Origin: Methanomassiliicoccales archaeon | GTDB taxonomy: Archaea; Thermoplasmatota; Thermoplasmata; SG8-5 | Length of the DNA: 13,800 nt | Direction: 5' to 3' | Assembly (NCBI GenBank): GCA_030636255.1 | Contig: DAOVXH010000025.1 | Coordinates: forward strand, 1 to 13,800 | Translations under genes and position numbers: made by a program | Shown: positions 7,181-13,336 of the stretch, in pieces | Layout: each line of letters begins with the position of its first letter | Numbering within the stretch: the first letter of the stretch is position 1 | The notes under the pieces: generated by a model | Database searches by the model: none | Told to the model about the DNA's origin: nothing | The model's input: the letters and a program-made list of their open reading frames with translations, nothing else

Positions 7181-7227
7181 AATCTTCACCCCTAAGTGAA
7201 TGAACGAAAGTCCATAAAATCCTTTCG
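7181..7227 (-). promoter_or_regulatory. Promoter and SD module, copy 2
   Basis: This is the second copy of the leader seen at 6789-6835, offset by exactly 392 bp. Minus-strand order is CGAAAGG, ATTTTATGG, CATTCACT, AGGGGTGA, ATG. Here the CGAAAG word also has an inverted partner CTTTCG (the arms lie at 7205-7210 and 7222-7227), giving a 6 bp inverted repeat around the TATA-like element that copy 1 lacks. Confidence 0.6.
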
Positions 7228-7302
7228 CTGCACCCTCTTTGATAGCCAGTGTTTTTTTCCTGCTCCAAAATTCCCTGAATCTTCATGGCAATGCTAACAA
7301 TC

Positions 7303-7319
7303 GTGACACTATTTGTCAC
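7303..7319. promoter_or_regulatory. Operator-like palindrome GTGACA-N5-TGTCAC
   Basis: This is a perfect 6 bp inverted repeat with a 5 bp spacer, a geometry typical for a dimeric helix-turn-helix regulator. It lies in the divergent intergenic region, about 120 bp upstream of the ATG at 7180 (-) and about 80 bp upstream of the ATG at 7400 (+), so it could serve either side. No binding protein can be assigned from the sequence. Confidence 0.4.
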
Positions 7320-7329
7320 TGTTTTCCCA

Positions 7330-7394
7330 TGTTTATTATGAAGGCCCTAACACCACTTGATATGCCTTAGCACGAATGTCTATCTTGGAGGTGA
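7330..7394 (+). promoter_or_regulatory. Promoter and strong SD of the tiny-gene pair
   Basis: A TATA-like GTTTATTATG (7331-7340) would place the transcription start near 7361. A full GGAGGTGA Shine-Dalgarno occurs at 7387-7394, 5 nt before the ATG at 7400. It is one of the two best SD sites in the window, with the GGAGGTG of the next gene. Confidence 0.55.
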
Positions 7395-7399
7395 AAAAG

Positions 7400-7537
7400 A
7401 TGCTCGCAATGTTAGTAAAAGTCGCCCAAGTGGTGGTTCCCAGGAAGAGAACAGCAGAACCCTGGCCCCAGAAGGAGGAGTTCAATCCTATGCCAACATG
7501 CGTTCAGGAATATCACGATTGGAGGTGTAAGTTTTGA
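7400..7537 (+). CDS. 45-residue small protein, first of a coupled pair
   Basis: This very short frame starts with ATG after a perfect GGAGGTGA and ends at a TGA (7535-7537) that overlaps the TTG start of the next gene (TTGA). The protein begins MLAMLVKVAQVVVPRKRT and ends with an aromatic/Cys-containing tail (CVQEYHDWRCKF) holding two cysteines 9 residues apart. The N-terminal 13 residues are hydrophobic but too short for a membrane span. I recognise no family. The evidence that it is translated is the SD quality, the overlap with the next gene and the location of that gene's own SD (GGAGGTG, 7521-7527) inside this frame. It might be a small functional protein or a leader peptide whose translation controls the downstream gene. 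Confidence 0.6.
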   Translation: MLAMLVKVAQVVVPRKRTAEPWPQKEEFNPMPTCVQEYHDWRCKF

Positions 7538-7860
7538 CACAGGAAAAGAAGAAAATCAATACCAGAAAAATAATTTACAGAAAACTTCGGGAGTCCAAGA
7601 GCACCAAGAAAAATGTGGCTAAAATGGTGTCCCTGGCTGTACTAATGGTCGCTATTACGCTTATGATTCCTGGAATCTGCACTGGTGTGGAATTGCCTGC
7701 ACGTCCTGATCATGGAGAACCCATAATCCAGAACGAGGATATCGAGCCTAATATTGACTCGGAAATTACCGAGCCTGAGGATCAGGATATCTGGCAGCCA
7801 AAGCCATTGTCAGTTCCGTCTGGAATCTCTGGCCAGTCAACAAGCACATATCACGTATGA
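7534..7860 (+). CDS. Small membrane-anchored or secreted acidic protein, unknown function
   Basis: This 108-residue protein starts at TTG (7534), supported by GGAGGTG at 7521-7527 with 6 nt spacing. The start overlaps the stop of the preceding tiny gene by 4 bases, suggesting translational coupling. Residues 1-29 are strongly basic (many K/R), residues 30-50 form one hydrophobic segment ending LMIPGICTG, and residues 51-108 are acidic and Pro-rich (EDIEPNIDSEITEPEDQD). This is the pattern of an N-terminal signal anchor or uncleaved signal peptide, with the acidic tail outside the cell. Length and composition give no family. The stop codon lies within a long hairpin. The inference is a short surface-exposed or secreted factor. 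Confidence 0.7.
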   Translation: MTQEKKKINTRKIIYRKLRESKSTKKNVAKMVSLAVLMVAITLMIPGICTGVELPARPDHGEPIIQNEDIEPNIDSEITEPEDQDIWQPKPLSVPSGISGQSTSTYHV

Positions 7861-7888
7861 ACAAGAGTAGAACCTCTTGTTTATACGT
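7853..7888 (+). terminator. 15 bp hairpin overlapping a stop codon
   Basis: The bases 7853-7867 (ACGTATGAACAAGAG) pair with 7874-7888 (CTCTTGTTTATACGT) through 15 consecutive pairs including one G-U, leaving a 6-base loop. It spans the TGA at 7858-7860 and is followed by AT-rich DNA with short T-runs. It probably terminates or stabilises the tiny-gene transcript and also lies just past the end of the convergent regulator gene. Confidence 0.6.
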
Positions 7889-7940
7889 ACTTATTTATAA
7901 TTTATTGATTATTTAATTATTAAGATATATTATTGTGAAT

Positions 7941-8879
7941 TTAAATTATCTTTTTACTCTGCAAAAATCCCATGCATTTTTCCGGGTCAGAGATAATTGT
8001 CCTGGGCCAGATACAGTTTCCGGTGGACTGGATAAAGATATTTGAAAAAATATTCTTCACGCCTTCTATGTTATTTACATCGGTCCTGAGCTGCTCCAGT
8101 TGTGCCATATTCTCTATTGAAGCATAGCTCACAATCATGTCTATCTGATTGCTGAATGTGTAGGTCTCCACAATTGTAGGGGTGAACCTGTTCTTCATCT
8201 CCACCATTATTTCCTGTTTGTCTGCTCCCTTTTCAAGCTCCAGTTCAAGGAATAGCACGAAATTTCCTGAATTAGAATGATTGATAGTTGTTATAAATTC
8301 TATTACTCCCTCGTCCTGAATCTTTTTTATGTGATTCCGAACGGTCTTTGGGGATACTTTGATCATTTCGGATATATCTGACACACTCATGCGGCTGTCC
8401 TTATAGAGTGCGCTCATTATTTTGAAGTCCACCTTGGTTAGCTTGACGTCATAATCCTTTTCTTTAGATTTAACACCCATTGGAGATAATCCTATTACTG
8501 GGTCTGGTATTTTTGCAGCCTCTCTGATAAAACCAACATATTTGTCCAGGTCATTGAGATTTTTCAAGAAAGAGCGAACAAGTAGAATATTGCCTCCCAT
8601 CATGGTTATGATAAGGGCGCAATCATCATCCTTCAGGTTTTTATGGACTTCCTTGAGATTTTTTGCATCTGTCTTTCCCCAGATTACAACACCAACTGCC
8701 TTGACAAAATCCTTGCTTAGCATGGCAATTGGGCCGTATAAGATTTCCTGTTCTCTGGCAGTCTGGACACGCCTGTGCACAGCCGGAGTGGAAATTCCAA
8801 GCTCGTCTGCCATGTCTCGATATGAGCATCTTGGATTATCGGCAATAAGCTCGTATAATTTTAAATCAATCTCGTCCAT
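7941..8879 (-). CDS. Tandem Lrp/AsnC-type transcription regulator
   Basis: This 312-residue protein is built of two Lrp/AsnC-like halves. The first half has a winged helix-turn-helix at about 1-48 (DEIDLKLYELIADNPRCSYRD, then STPAVHRRVQ as recognition helix) and an alpha/beta ligand-type domain at about 52-135. The second has a helix-turn-helix at about 147-195 (SVSDISEMIKVSPKTVRNHIKKIQ) and another alpha/beta domain at about 198-285, with a short C-terminal extension. Single Lrp proteins are about 150 residues, so this is a fused or duplicated form, known in archaea. It presumably binds DNA and senses a small molecule such as an amino acid (family knowledge); the actual ligand is unknown. 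Direct repeats over its own promoter suggest autoregulation. It is divergent from the 9087 gene. Confidence 0.92.
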   Translation of the reverse strand: MDEIDLKLYELIADNPRCSYRDMADELGISTPAVHRRVQTAREQEILYGPIAMLSKDFVKAVGVVIWGKTDAKNLKEVHKNLKDDDCALIITMMGGNILLVRSFLKNLNDLDKYVGFIREAAKIPDPVIGLSPMGVKSKEKDYDVKLTKVDFKIMSALYKDSRMSVSDISEMIKVSPKTVRNHIKKIQDEGVIEFITTINHSNSGNFVLFLELELEKGADKQEIMVEMKNRFTPTIVETYTFSNQIDMIVSYASIENMAQLEQLRTDVNNIEGVKNIFSNIFIQSTGNCIWPRTIISDPEKCMGFLQSKKII

Positions 8880-8891
8880 GACAATAGTAAT

Positions 8892-8910
8892 AGCTTAAAA
8901 TCAGCTTAAA
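8892..8910. promoter_or_regulatory. AGCTTAAA direct repeats over the regulator promoter
   Basis: AGCTTAAA occurs at 8892-8899 and 8903-8910, 11 bp apart (one helical turn). The second copy coincides with the TATA-like TTTAAG about 26 bp from the ATG at 8879 on the minus strand. A regulator bound here would block TFB/TBP, so autorepression by the tandem Lrp protein is the simplest reading (inference). Confidence 0.45.
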
Positions 8911-9043
8911 GGTTTGGTATACTTATATTGAAATGTATAGACATTATTTATGATATGAATACCGTTTTATTAACCTGCAGGTGAAGAAAAAGGGATTTTG
9001 TGAGGGGAAATATTCGTAGAAATGATTCCTCAAGCTAACTCAG

Positions 9044-9080
9044 AATTATACCATCTGTCAGTTATATGGTTATTAGAGGT
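9044..9080 (+). promoter_or_regulatory. Promoter and SD of the 124-residue protein gene
   Basis: A TATA-like AATTATA (9044-9050) predicts a transcript start near 9073, and AGAGGT (9075-9080) lies 6 nt before the ATG at 9087. The arrangement, a short leader holding only the SD, is the same as in the membrane genes and the STAND gene of this window. Confidence 0.5.
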
Positions 9081-9086
9081 AGTTGA

Positions 9087-9461
9087 ATGGTTCAGACAAT
9101 TGATGTAAACCGGCTTATGGCAGATGCAAAAAAATCATGCTGCAGTGAATCTTATATTGTTCTGGAGCGGAACCAGATAGTCAAAATAGGTATTGGAGCC
9201 AAGTTCATTGGCAATGATAAATATGATTTAACCCTTGACATAACAATCAATCTATGCCCTGGCACCTCTTTAATGAATACCAAACTTCTTGAAAAGAGCA
9301 TAGCATTGGCCAGGGAGCTAAAGGCTCTGGGGTATGAACTTGACTGCCAGGACGGCCAGGTTATCAGTGAAAGGGCGTTCAAGGCCGCGGAACTGAACCC
9401 GGCATATCAGAAGATTGTGAAGATCTTTGAAGAACTGGATTTATTCCATGAATCATTATGA
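9087..9461 (+). CDS. Small soluble protein, unknown function
   Basis: This 124-residue protein has no membrane segment and no motif that I recognise. It begins with a helix-like stretch containing a Cys pair (SCCSES, 17-22), followed by alternating hydrophobic/polar strands (about 23-57, including YDLTLDITINLCPG) and then charged helices (about 64-80 and 93-120). An alpha/beta fold with a beta sheet in the first half is a fair guess. The start is supported by AGAGGT 6 nt upstream. Its 3' end is convergent with that of the STAND ATPase gene, only 23 bp away, so both transcripts must overlap unless termination is abrupt. Composition is like that of the surrounding genes, with no sign of recent transfer. 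Confidence 0.85.
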   Translation: MVQTIDVNRLMADAKKSCCSESYIVLERNQIVKIGIGAKFIGNDKYDLTLDITINLCPGTSLMNTKLLEKSIALARELKALGYELDCQDGQVISERAFKAAELNPAYQKIVKIFEELDLFHESL

Positions 9462-9484
9462 TATCACTGACTGTGCAATGGACT

Positions 9485-12400
9485 TTATTTTAAAATTTCT
9501 TTAACTTGTCTGGCATAGCCCTTCATTTCTCTTTTCTCGAATTCTGCAAGGGCCTTTTCCAGAAGACCGCCGTCGTCCATACCGGCCTCTCGGAGAGCCT
9601 TGCCCCAGGAAAATTGCAGCCTGGCAATCTGTGACCACGCATTTATTTCTTTATAGATGACCTCGGCGGCCTGAAAATGCTCAATGGCTTTGTCAATGTC
9701 CTCTGAGGCTGCTTCCAACTTGGCCAGTTCAAAAATTGCTGTGGCCTCGAATTGTTGAATTGAATTTTCCCTTGATAAATTTAATGCCTCATTCAGAAGT
9801 TTTCTGGCTTCTTCCAACTTTCCTTGCCCTATCAGGTTGTCGGCAAGCTGTATCTCAAATGACAGGATGGCTTCCATGTCTTTCATTTCCCTTCCCTTCT
9901 CCAGGAGTTCTCTCTGGATGGTCTCTGCTTCGGTGTGCTGGCCCCTTGTCACCATCATCTCTGCCTGCTGGCCCCTGATGCCAATAATTCGTTGAACCTC
10001 CCCTATCTCCTCATTGATCTCAAGGCTATTGTCCAGCCATTTCTCAGACTCCTCAATGTCTCCCATTTCCCAAAGTGACGCGCTGATGAAGAAGGTTGAA
10101 ATGCCCTGGCCATGCTTGTCTCCTAATTTGGTAAATATTTCGAAGGCACCCATATACAACTCGTAAGCTCCTTTTATATCGCCCATCTCATTGAGCATGA
10201 CGCCCAGGTTCAGGTCTGTCCTGGCCAGGCCCCATTTATCCCCTACCTTCTGGAACTCCTCTCTTCCTTTATAAGTCCAATCATATGCCTCCTGAAATTG
10301 GCCCTTTCTCTGATAGTACACGCCAAGATTGCCATATGCCCTGGCAACACCCCGGATGTTCTTGGTATCCAGGTCGATTTGCAGTCCCATCTTCTGAATA
10401 TCGATGCCCCTGTCCAGTTCCCCCTTCTCACAGTGCAGTATGGCAACAACCCCGTAACTGCCTGCTACTTTTCTAATGTCACCAATTCTTTTCCTTGCCT
10501 CCAATGCCCTGTTGAGATGTTCAAGGGAAAGGTCATAATCTCCCATGTGCCAGTAGCAAACTCCAAGAGAATGTTCCACGTCTGCAAGTTCACCCTCATT
10601 ATTGCCAATTGACTCAATATGTTTCTTGCACTCCAGGGCGGCTGCAAGGGACTCCTGGTTCATGCCCTTGATGCTATATACCTTGGACTGGCGATGAACT
10701 GCCTGCCAGCGCTCCAATGATTCTGGCTCTGCCTCGGATTCTGCAAGCTTGCTCTCCTCCAGGGCCAGGTCAAATTCTGATTTCATTTCCAATACAATAC
10801 TGCGCTTCCTTCTGAGCCGTGATTTGTCTTCTTTATTTTTCACCAGTTCATAGGCCTTCATGTAGGTCTCCAGGGACTCATCAATCTCTTCAGCAAGCAG
10901 CAAGGAATCTGCCAGTCTCTCCAGAAGTTCGGCTGGTTTTCCAGACTCTGCCTTTCCACCCAACTTACCCATGGCAATAATAGCCTGTCTGTAAAGTTCA
11001 ACTGCCTGGTCAATGGCATAGCTGGCCTCGGCCTTCTCTGCCGCCTTGATGGAATATTTGGTTGCTTTCTGATGCTCTCTTGTGTGACTGTAATGCCTGG
11101 CAAGCTCGAATATTACCTGGTCCAGCCGGCCACTGAACCCTGCCTCGTACATATTGCCAATTTGAAGATGATGAATTGTTCTCCAGCGTTGGGACATATT
11201 CCTGTACACCACATCCTGGAAGAGGGCATGGCTGAACATTGCACTGCCATTGTTCCTGTTTATGATGCCTGCGGTCTGGAGTCCATTAAGGGCGGCTATT
11301 GGGTCTGCCACTGTCTGTATGTCCTGTACCATGTTCACCGGAAAGTCCCTACCAAAACAGGAGGCAAATTCCACAAGTGCCAATTCCTCGCTGCCCAGGC
11401 GAGCCAGTCTCATGTCAAGCACTTCCTCAATAGAACTGGGGATCTCATAATCCTCCCGCTTAAGGACAAATGTTCCTTCCTGTCTGGTAATGGCCCCCTC
11501 GGAAGACATCTGGGCAAGCAGTTCCCTGAGGAAAAATGGATTGCCATTGCACTGCTCCTCAAGCCTCACCAGGAAATCTTGGGGAATATTGTTTGGATTA
11601 TAGAGTTTGTCAAGAAGCTCTCTGGCATCCTTGACCTCCAGCTTTTCAAGTGCCAGTATCTGAAGGATTTCATCGGTTTCCATGTCTGAGAATGATTTTT
11701 CAAGCCTCTCATTTCCTGGCCTGGAGGTGGCAAGAACAAGAATTTTTTTGTGGCCAAGATTACGTGCCAGATGCCGGAAAACAATCATGGAATTATCATC
11801 TGCCCATTGAAGGTCCTCCAGAATCAACAGAACCGGCGATTCCCTGGATATGGAATCTAATATTTCCAGAACATTCTCAGCTATCCTGAGGCACTCCGCC
11901 TCAATTTTTAGCCCCTCCAGAACCTTTCTCACAAGGAATCTGGTTCCAAGATTCTCTTCCATGGCTTGCTGAATTGGCATTACCAGCTTTGCAGAACCGT
12001 TCCAGTTCTCCAGAATATGACCGTGATTATCTTCTAGAATCTTCAGGAATGACCGCAGACTAATAGCCATATCAGGGTGCTCCTTCTCCTTTAAAACAGC
12101 CACCAGGAACATGTGCTGGCTATGCTCTATCATTATCTTCATACTGCCGTATTCCAGGCGCCCCAGTCCAGTACTGGAACCGCTGGCTGTGCCAAAACTG
12201 TCCCTGACGAAGCTCTGGACCGCAGTCAGCATCCCGGCAAAGATATCTGCATCCAGCTCATCTTCCTCCCTGGAGGCCTTTGCAATAAGAAGGCCAGAGT
12301 GATTGATGGCAAAGAGCTGTGTAAAGGAAACATGTTCCTGTTCCTCAAAGAGAGGGGCATCGGTGAGTTCGCTCATGGCGTCGGAGAACATTAGGAATGG

Positions 12401-12604
12401 TCTTGGAAGCTCCTGGCTGGTGCTGCCTCTGAAAATCTGAAAATCAGACACAGAATCGCAGAAATTCTCCACAAGGGATGTCTTTCCAATACCTGGCTGT
12501 CCCTTCACAAGCACGGCATTTCCCTGGCTGGAGCCTGCGGCTTTCAGAAGCATGTTCAGTTTGTCCAGTTCTTCTTTTCTGCCGACAAAATTCTCCTGCG
12601 CCAT
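9485..12604 (-). CDS. STAND/MalT-like signal-transduction ATPase with inserted roadblock-like domain and TPR repeats
   Basis: This is a 1039-residue signal-transduction ATPase (numbering from the ATG at 12604). Residues 7-14 are the usual FVGRKEEL entry motif. The Walker A motif is G-Q-P-G-I-G-K-T (35-42) and Walker B is LLILEDLQWAD (259-269). A sensor-like TSR follows (293-295), then the GNPFFLREL helix motif (354-362), a winged-helix region (about 390-450) and FSHALFQDVVY (457-467). From about 515 to the end are TPR helices, most regular as about 40-residue units at 676-890. Walker A and B are unusually far apart because of a roadblock/LC7-like segment at about 92-204. Such proteins oligomerise on ligand binding to relay signals. 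A GTG frame to 12616 exists, but it lies in the SD (GAGG, 12611-12614), so the ATG is preferred. Confidence 0.93.
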   Translation of the reverse strand: MAQENFVGRKEELDKLNMLLKAAGSSQGNAVLVKGQPGIGKTSLVENFCDSVSDFQIFRGSTSQELPRPFLMFSDAMSELTDAPLFEEQEHVSFTQLFAINHSGLLIAKASREEDELDADIFAGMLTAVQSFVRDSFGTASGSSTGLGRLEYGSMKIMIEHSQHMFLVAVLKEKEHPDMAISLRSFLKILEDNHGHILENWNGSAKLVMPIQQAMEENLGTRFLVRKVLEGLKIEAECLRIAENVLEILDSISRESPVLLILEDLQWADDNSMIVFRHLARNLGHKKILVLATSRPGNERLEKSFSDMETDEILQILALEKLEVKDARELLDKLYNPNNIPQDFLVRLEEQCNGNPFFLRELLAQMSSEGAITRQEGTFVLKREDYEIPSSIEEVLDMRLARLGSEELALVEFASCFGRDFPVNMVQDIQTVADPIAALNGLQTAGIINRNNGSAMFSHALFQDVVYRNMSQRWRTIHHLQIGNMYEAGFSGRLDQVIFELARHYSHTREHQKATKYSIKAAEKAEASYAIDQAVELYRQAIIAMGKLGGKAESGKPAELLERLADSLLLAEEIDESLETYMKAYELVKNKEDKSRLRRKRSIVLEMKSEFDLALEESKLAESEAEPESLERWQAVHRQSKVYSIKGMNQESLAAALECKKHIESIGNNEGELADVEHSLGVCYWHMGDYDLSLEHLNRALEARKRIGDIRKVAGSYGVVAILHCEKGELDRGIDIQKMGLQIDLDTKNIRGVARAYGNLGVYYQRKGQFQEAYDWTYKGREEFQKVGDKWGLARTDLNLGVMLNEMGDIKGAYELYMGAFEIFTKLGDKHGQGISTFFISASLWEMGDIEESEKWLDNSLEINEEIGEVQRIIGIRGQQAEMMVTRGQHTEAETIQRELLEKGREMKDMEAILSFEIQLADNLIGQGKLEEARKLLNEALNLSRENSIQQFEATAIFELAKLEAASEDIDKAIEHFQAAEVIYKEINAWSQIARLQFSWGKALREAGMDDGGLLEKALAEFEKREMKGYARQVKEILK

Positions 12605-12609
12605 TAGAA

Positions 12610-12642
12610 ACCTCACTGTTGAATGGTCAACTGGGTATAAGA
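12610..12642 (-). promoter_or_regulatory. Own promoter and SD of the STAND ATPase gene
   Basis: On the minus strand GAAAATTCTTATACCC (BRE/TATA-like, core at about 12634-12642) precedes the gene by about 35 bp and predicts a start near 12613. The SD GTGAGGT lies at 12610-12616, with GAGGT 5 nt before the ATG. The gene may thus be transcribed independently of the upstream 12721-13248 gene, even though the two are co-oriented. Confidence 0.5.
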
Positions 12643-12720
12643 ATTTTCTCTGCCTTCAATGCATGCTGCGCCCCTGTCCAGGACTATTTTCAAAAATATT
12701 GGATAAACCACAAATAGGGC

Positions 12721-13248
12721 TTATTCCCAGTTTATATCATAGGTGTACACGCCTTCGCCGAATTCTTTAATCAGCTCAACAGTGCCCTTGCGGCCCATAA
12801 GCTCCATTACCCCTTCCAGCCTGCCCTTGTAAAAGTTGGCCCAGAGGTCCTGAAATACCTTGTCCTGGATCCACATTGTCATCTTTATGGACACATGGCT
12901 ATTTTCAACAAGCTGCGGCTCAAAATCAGCAATTTGATGCCTTCCTTCCTGGCGTTTTGTGGTCATGAAAATACTTTTTGGGTCCAGTTTTCTGAACTGG
13001 GCCTTCCAACTTGCTTCCTCGGTCATGGTGTCCCTGGCTACCTTGGAAATATATGTGCCATTGTCCTCACCGGTCATGAGGTCTATCTTTGCCAGCAATT
13101 TACAGAAAATTTCAAAATCATACCTCTCCTCAACCCTGTAATCATCAGGGCTCATGCCAAGTAAATCATAACTTGTCTGGCCTCTATTCTTTTGAATGTA
13201 CTCAAGGACTTGCTTGAAGAAGATGCCTCGAACCCACATTTCTCTCAT
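12721..13248 (-). CDS. DUF2378/TIGR02265-like small protein, putative sensor
   Basis: This is a 175-residue soluble protein. The N-terminal VRGIFFKQVLEYI (6-18), the middle cluster of aliphatic/aromatic helices, the ending strand-helix pattern WANFYKGRLEGVMELMGR (136-153) and the final EGVYTYDINWE resemble the layout of the DUF2378/TIGR02265 group, known mainly from myxobacteria and seen in archaea. That assignment is by pattern and not secure; a distant relation to V4R- or heme-NO-type sensor folds is possible. It is co-oriented with, and 116 bp upstream of, the STAND ATPase gene, so a sensor/effector pair is plausible. A TATA-like ATAATATAAA (13271-13280) about 26 bp upstream suggests a leaderless mRNA; AGGT lies 5 nt before the ATG as a weak SD. 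Confidence 0.7.
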   Translation of the reverse strand: MREMWVRGIFFKQVLEYIQKNRGQTSYDLLGMSPDDYRVEERYDFEIFCKLLAKIDLMTGEDNGTYISKVARDTMTEEASWKAQFRKLDPKSIFMTTKRQEGRHQIADFEPQLVENSHVSIKMTMWIQDKVFQDLWANFYKGRLEGVMELMGRKGTVELIKEFGEGVYTYDINWE

Positions 13249-13336
13249 TGCAACCTGAATTCTACTATTGTTTATATTATCTTCTACTTACATTTTCATA
13301 ATAAGTTATAATTGGGGCTTGTTGGATACAGATTCA
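13249..13336. promoter_or_regulatory. Divergent promoter region of the sensor-like gene and the glycosyltransferase gene
   Basis: This is an 88 bp divergent intergenic stretch. The minus-strand TATA is ATAATATAAA (13271-13280), about 26 bp from the ATG at 13248. The plus-strand TATA is TTATAATT (13305-13312), about 28 bp from the ATG at 13337. Both spacings fit leaderless transcripts. Confidence 0.55.

Noticed and set aside
6789..7227. Shared peptide KGFYG-x-x-x-IH-x-G-x-K encoded ahead of both membrane genes
   Set aside because: The frame similarity exists, but the differences between the copies do not favour third codon positions and the frame has no start in copy 2, so the conservation is of DNA signals, not of a peptide.
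7068..7319. 83-codon minus-strand frame overlapping the 93-residue gene
   Set aside because: It overlaps the better supported membrane gene in another frame and its start lies in the palindrome region without SD.
9022..9108. 28-codon frame before the 124-residue gene
   Set aside because: It overlaps the real start and SD in another frame, has only a distant GAGGGG upstream, and shows no protein-like features.
11072..11689. 205-codon plus-strand frame within the STAND gene
   Set aside because: Antisense shadow of the TPR/winged-helix part of the ATPase; no SD, no recognisable domain.
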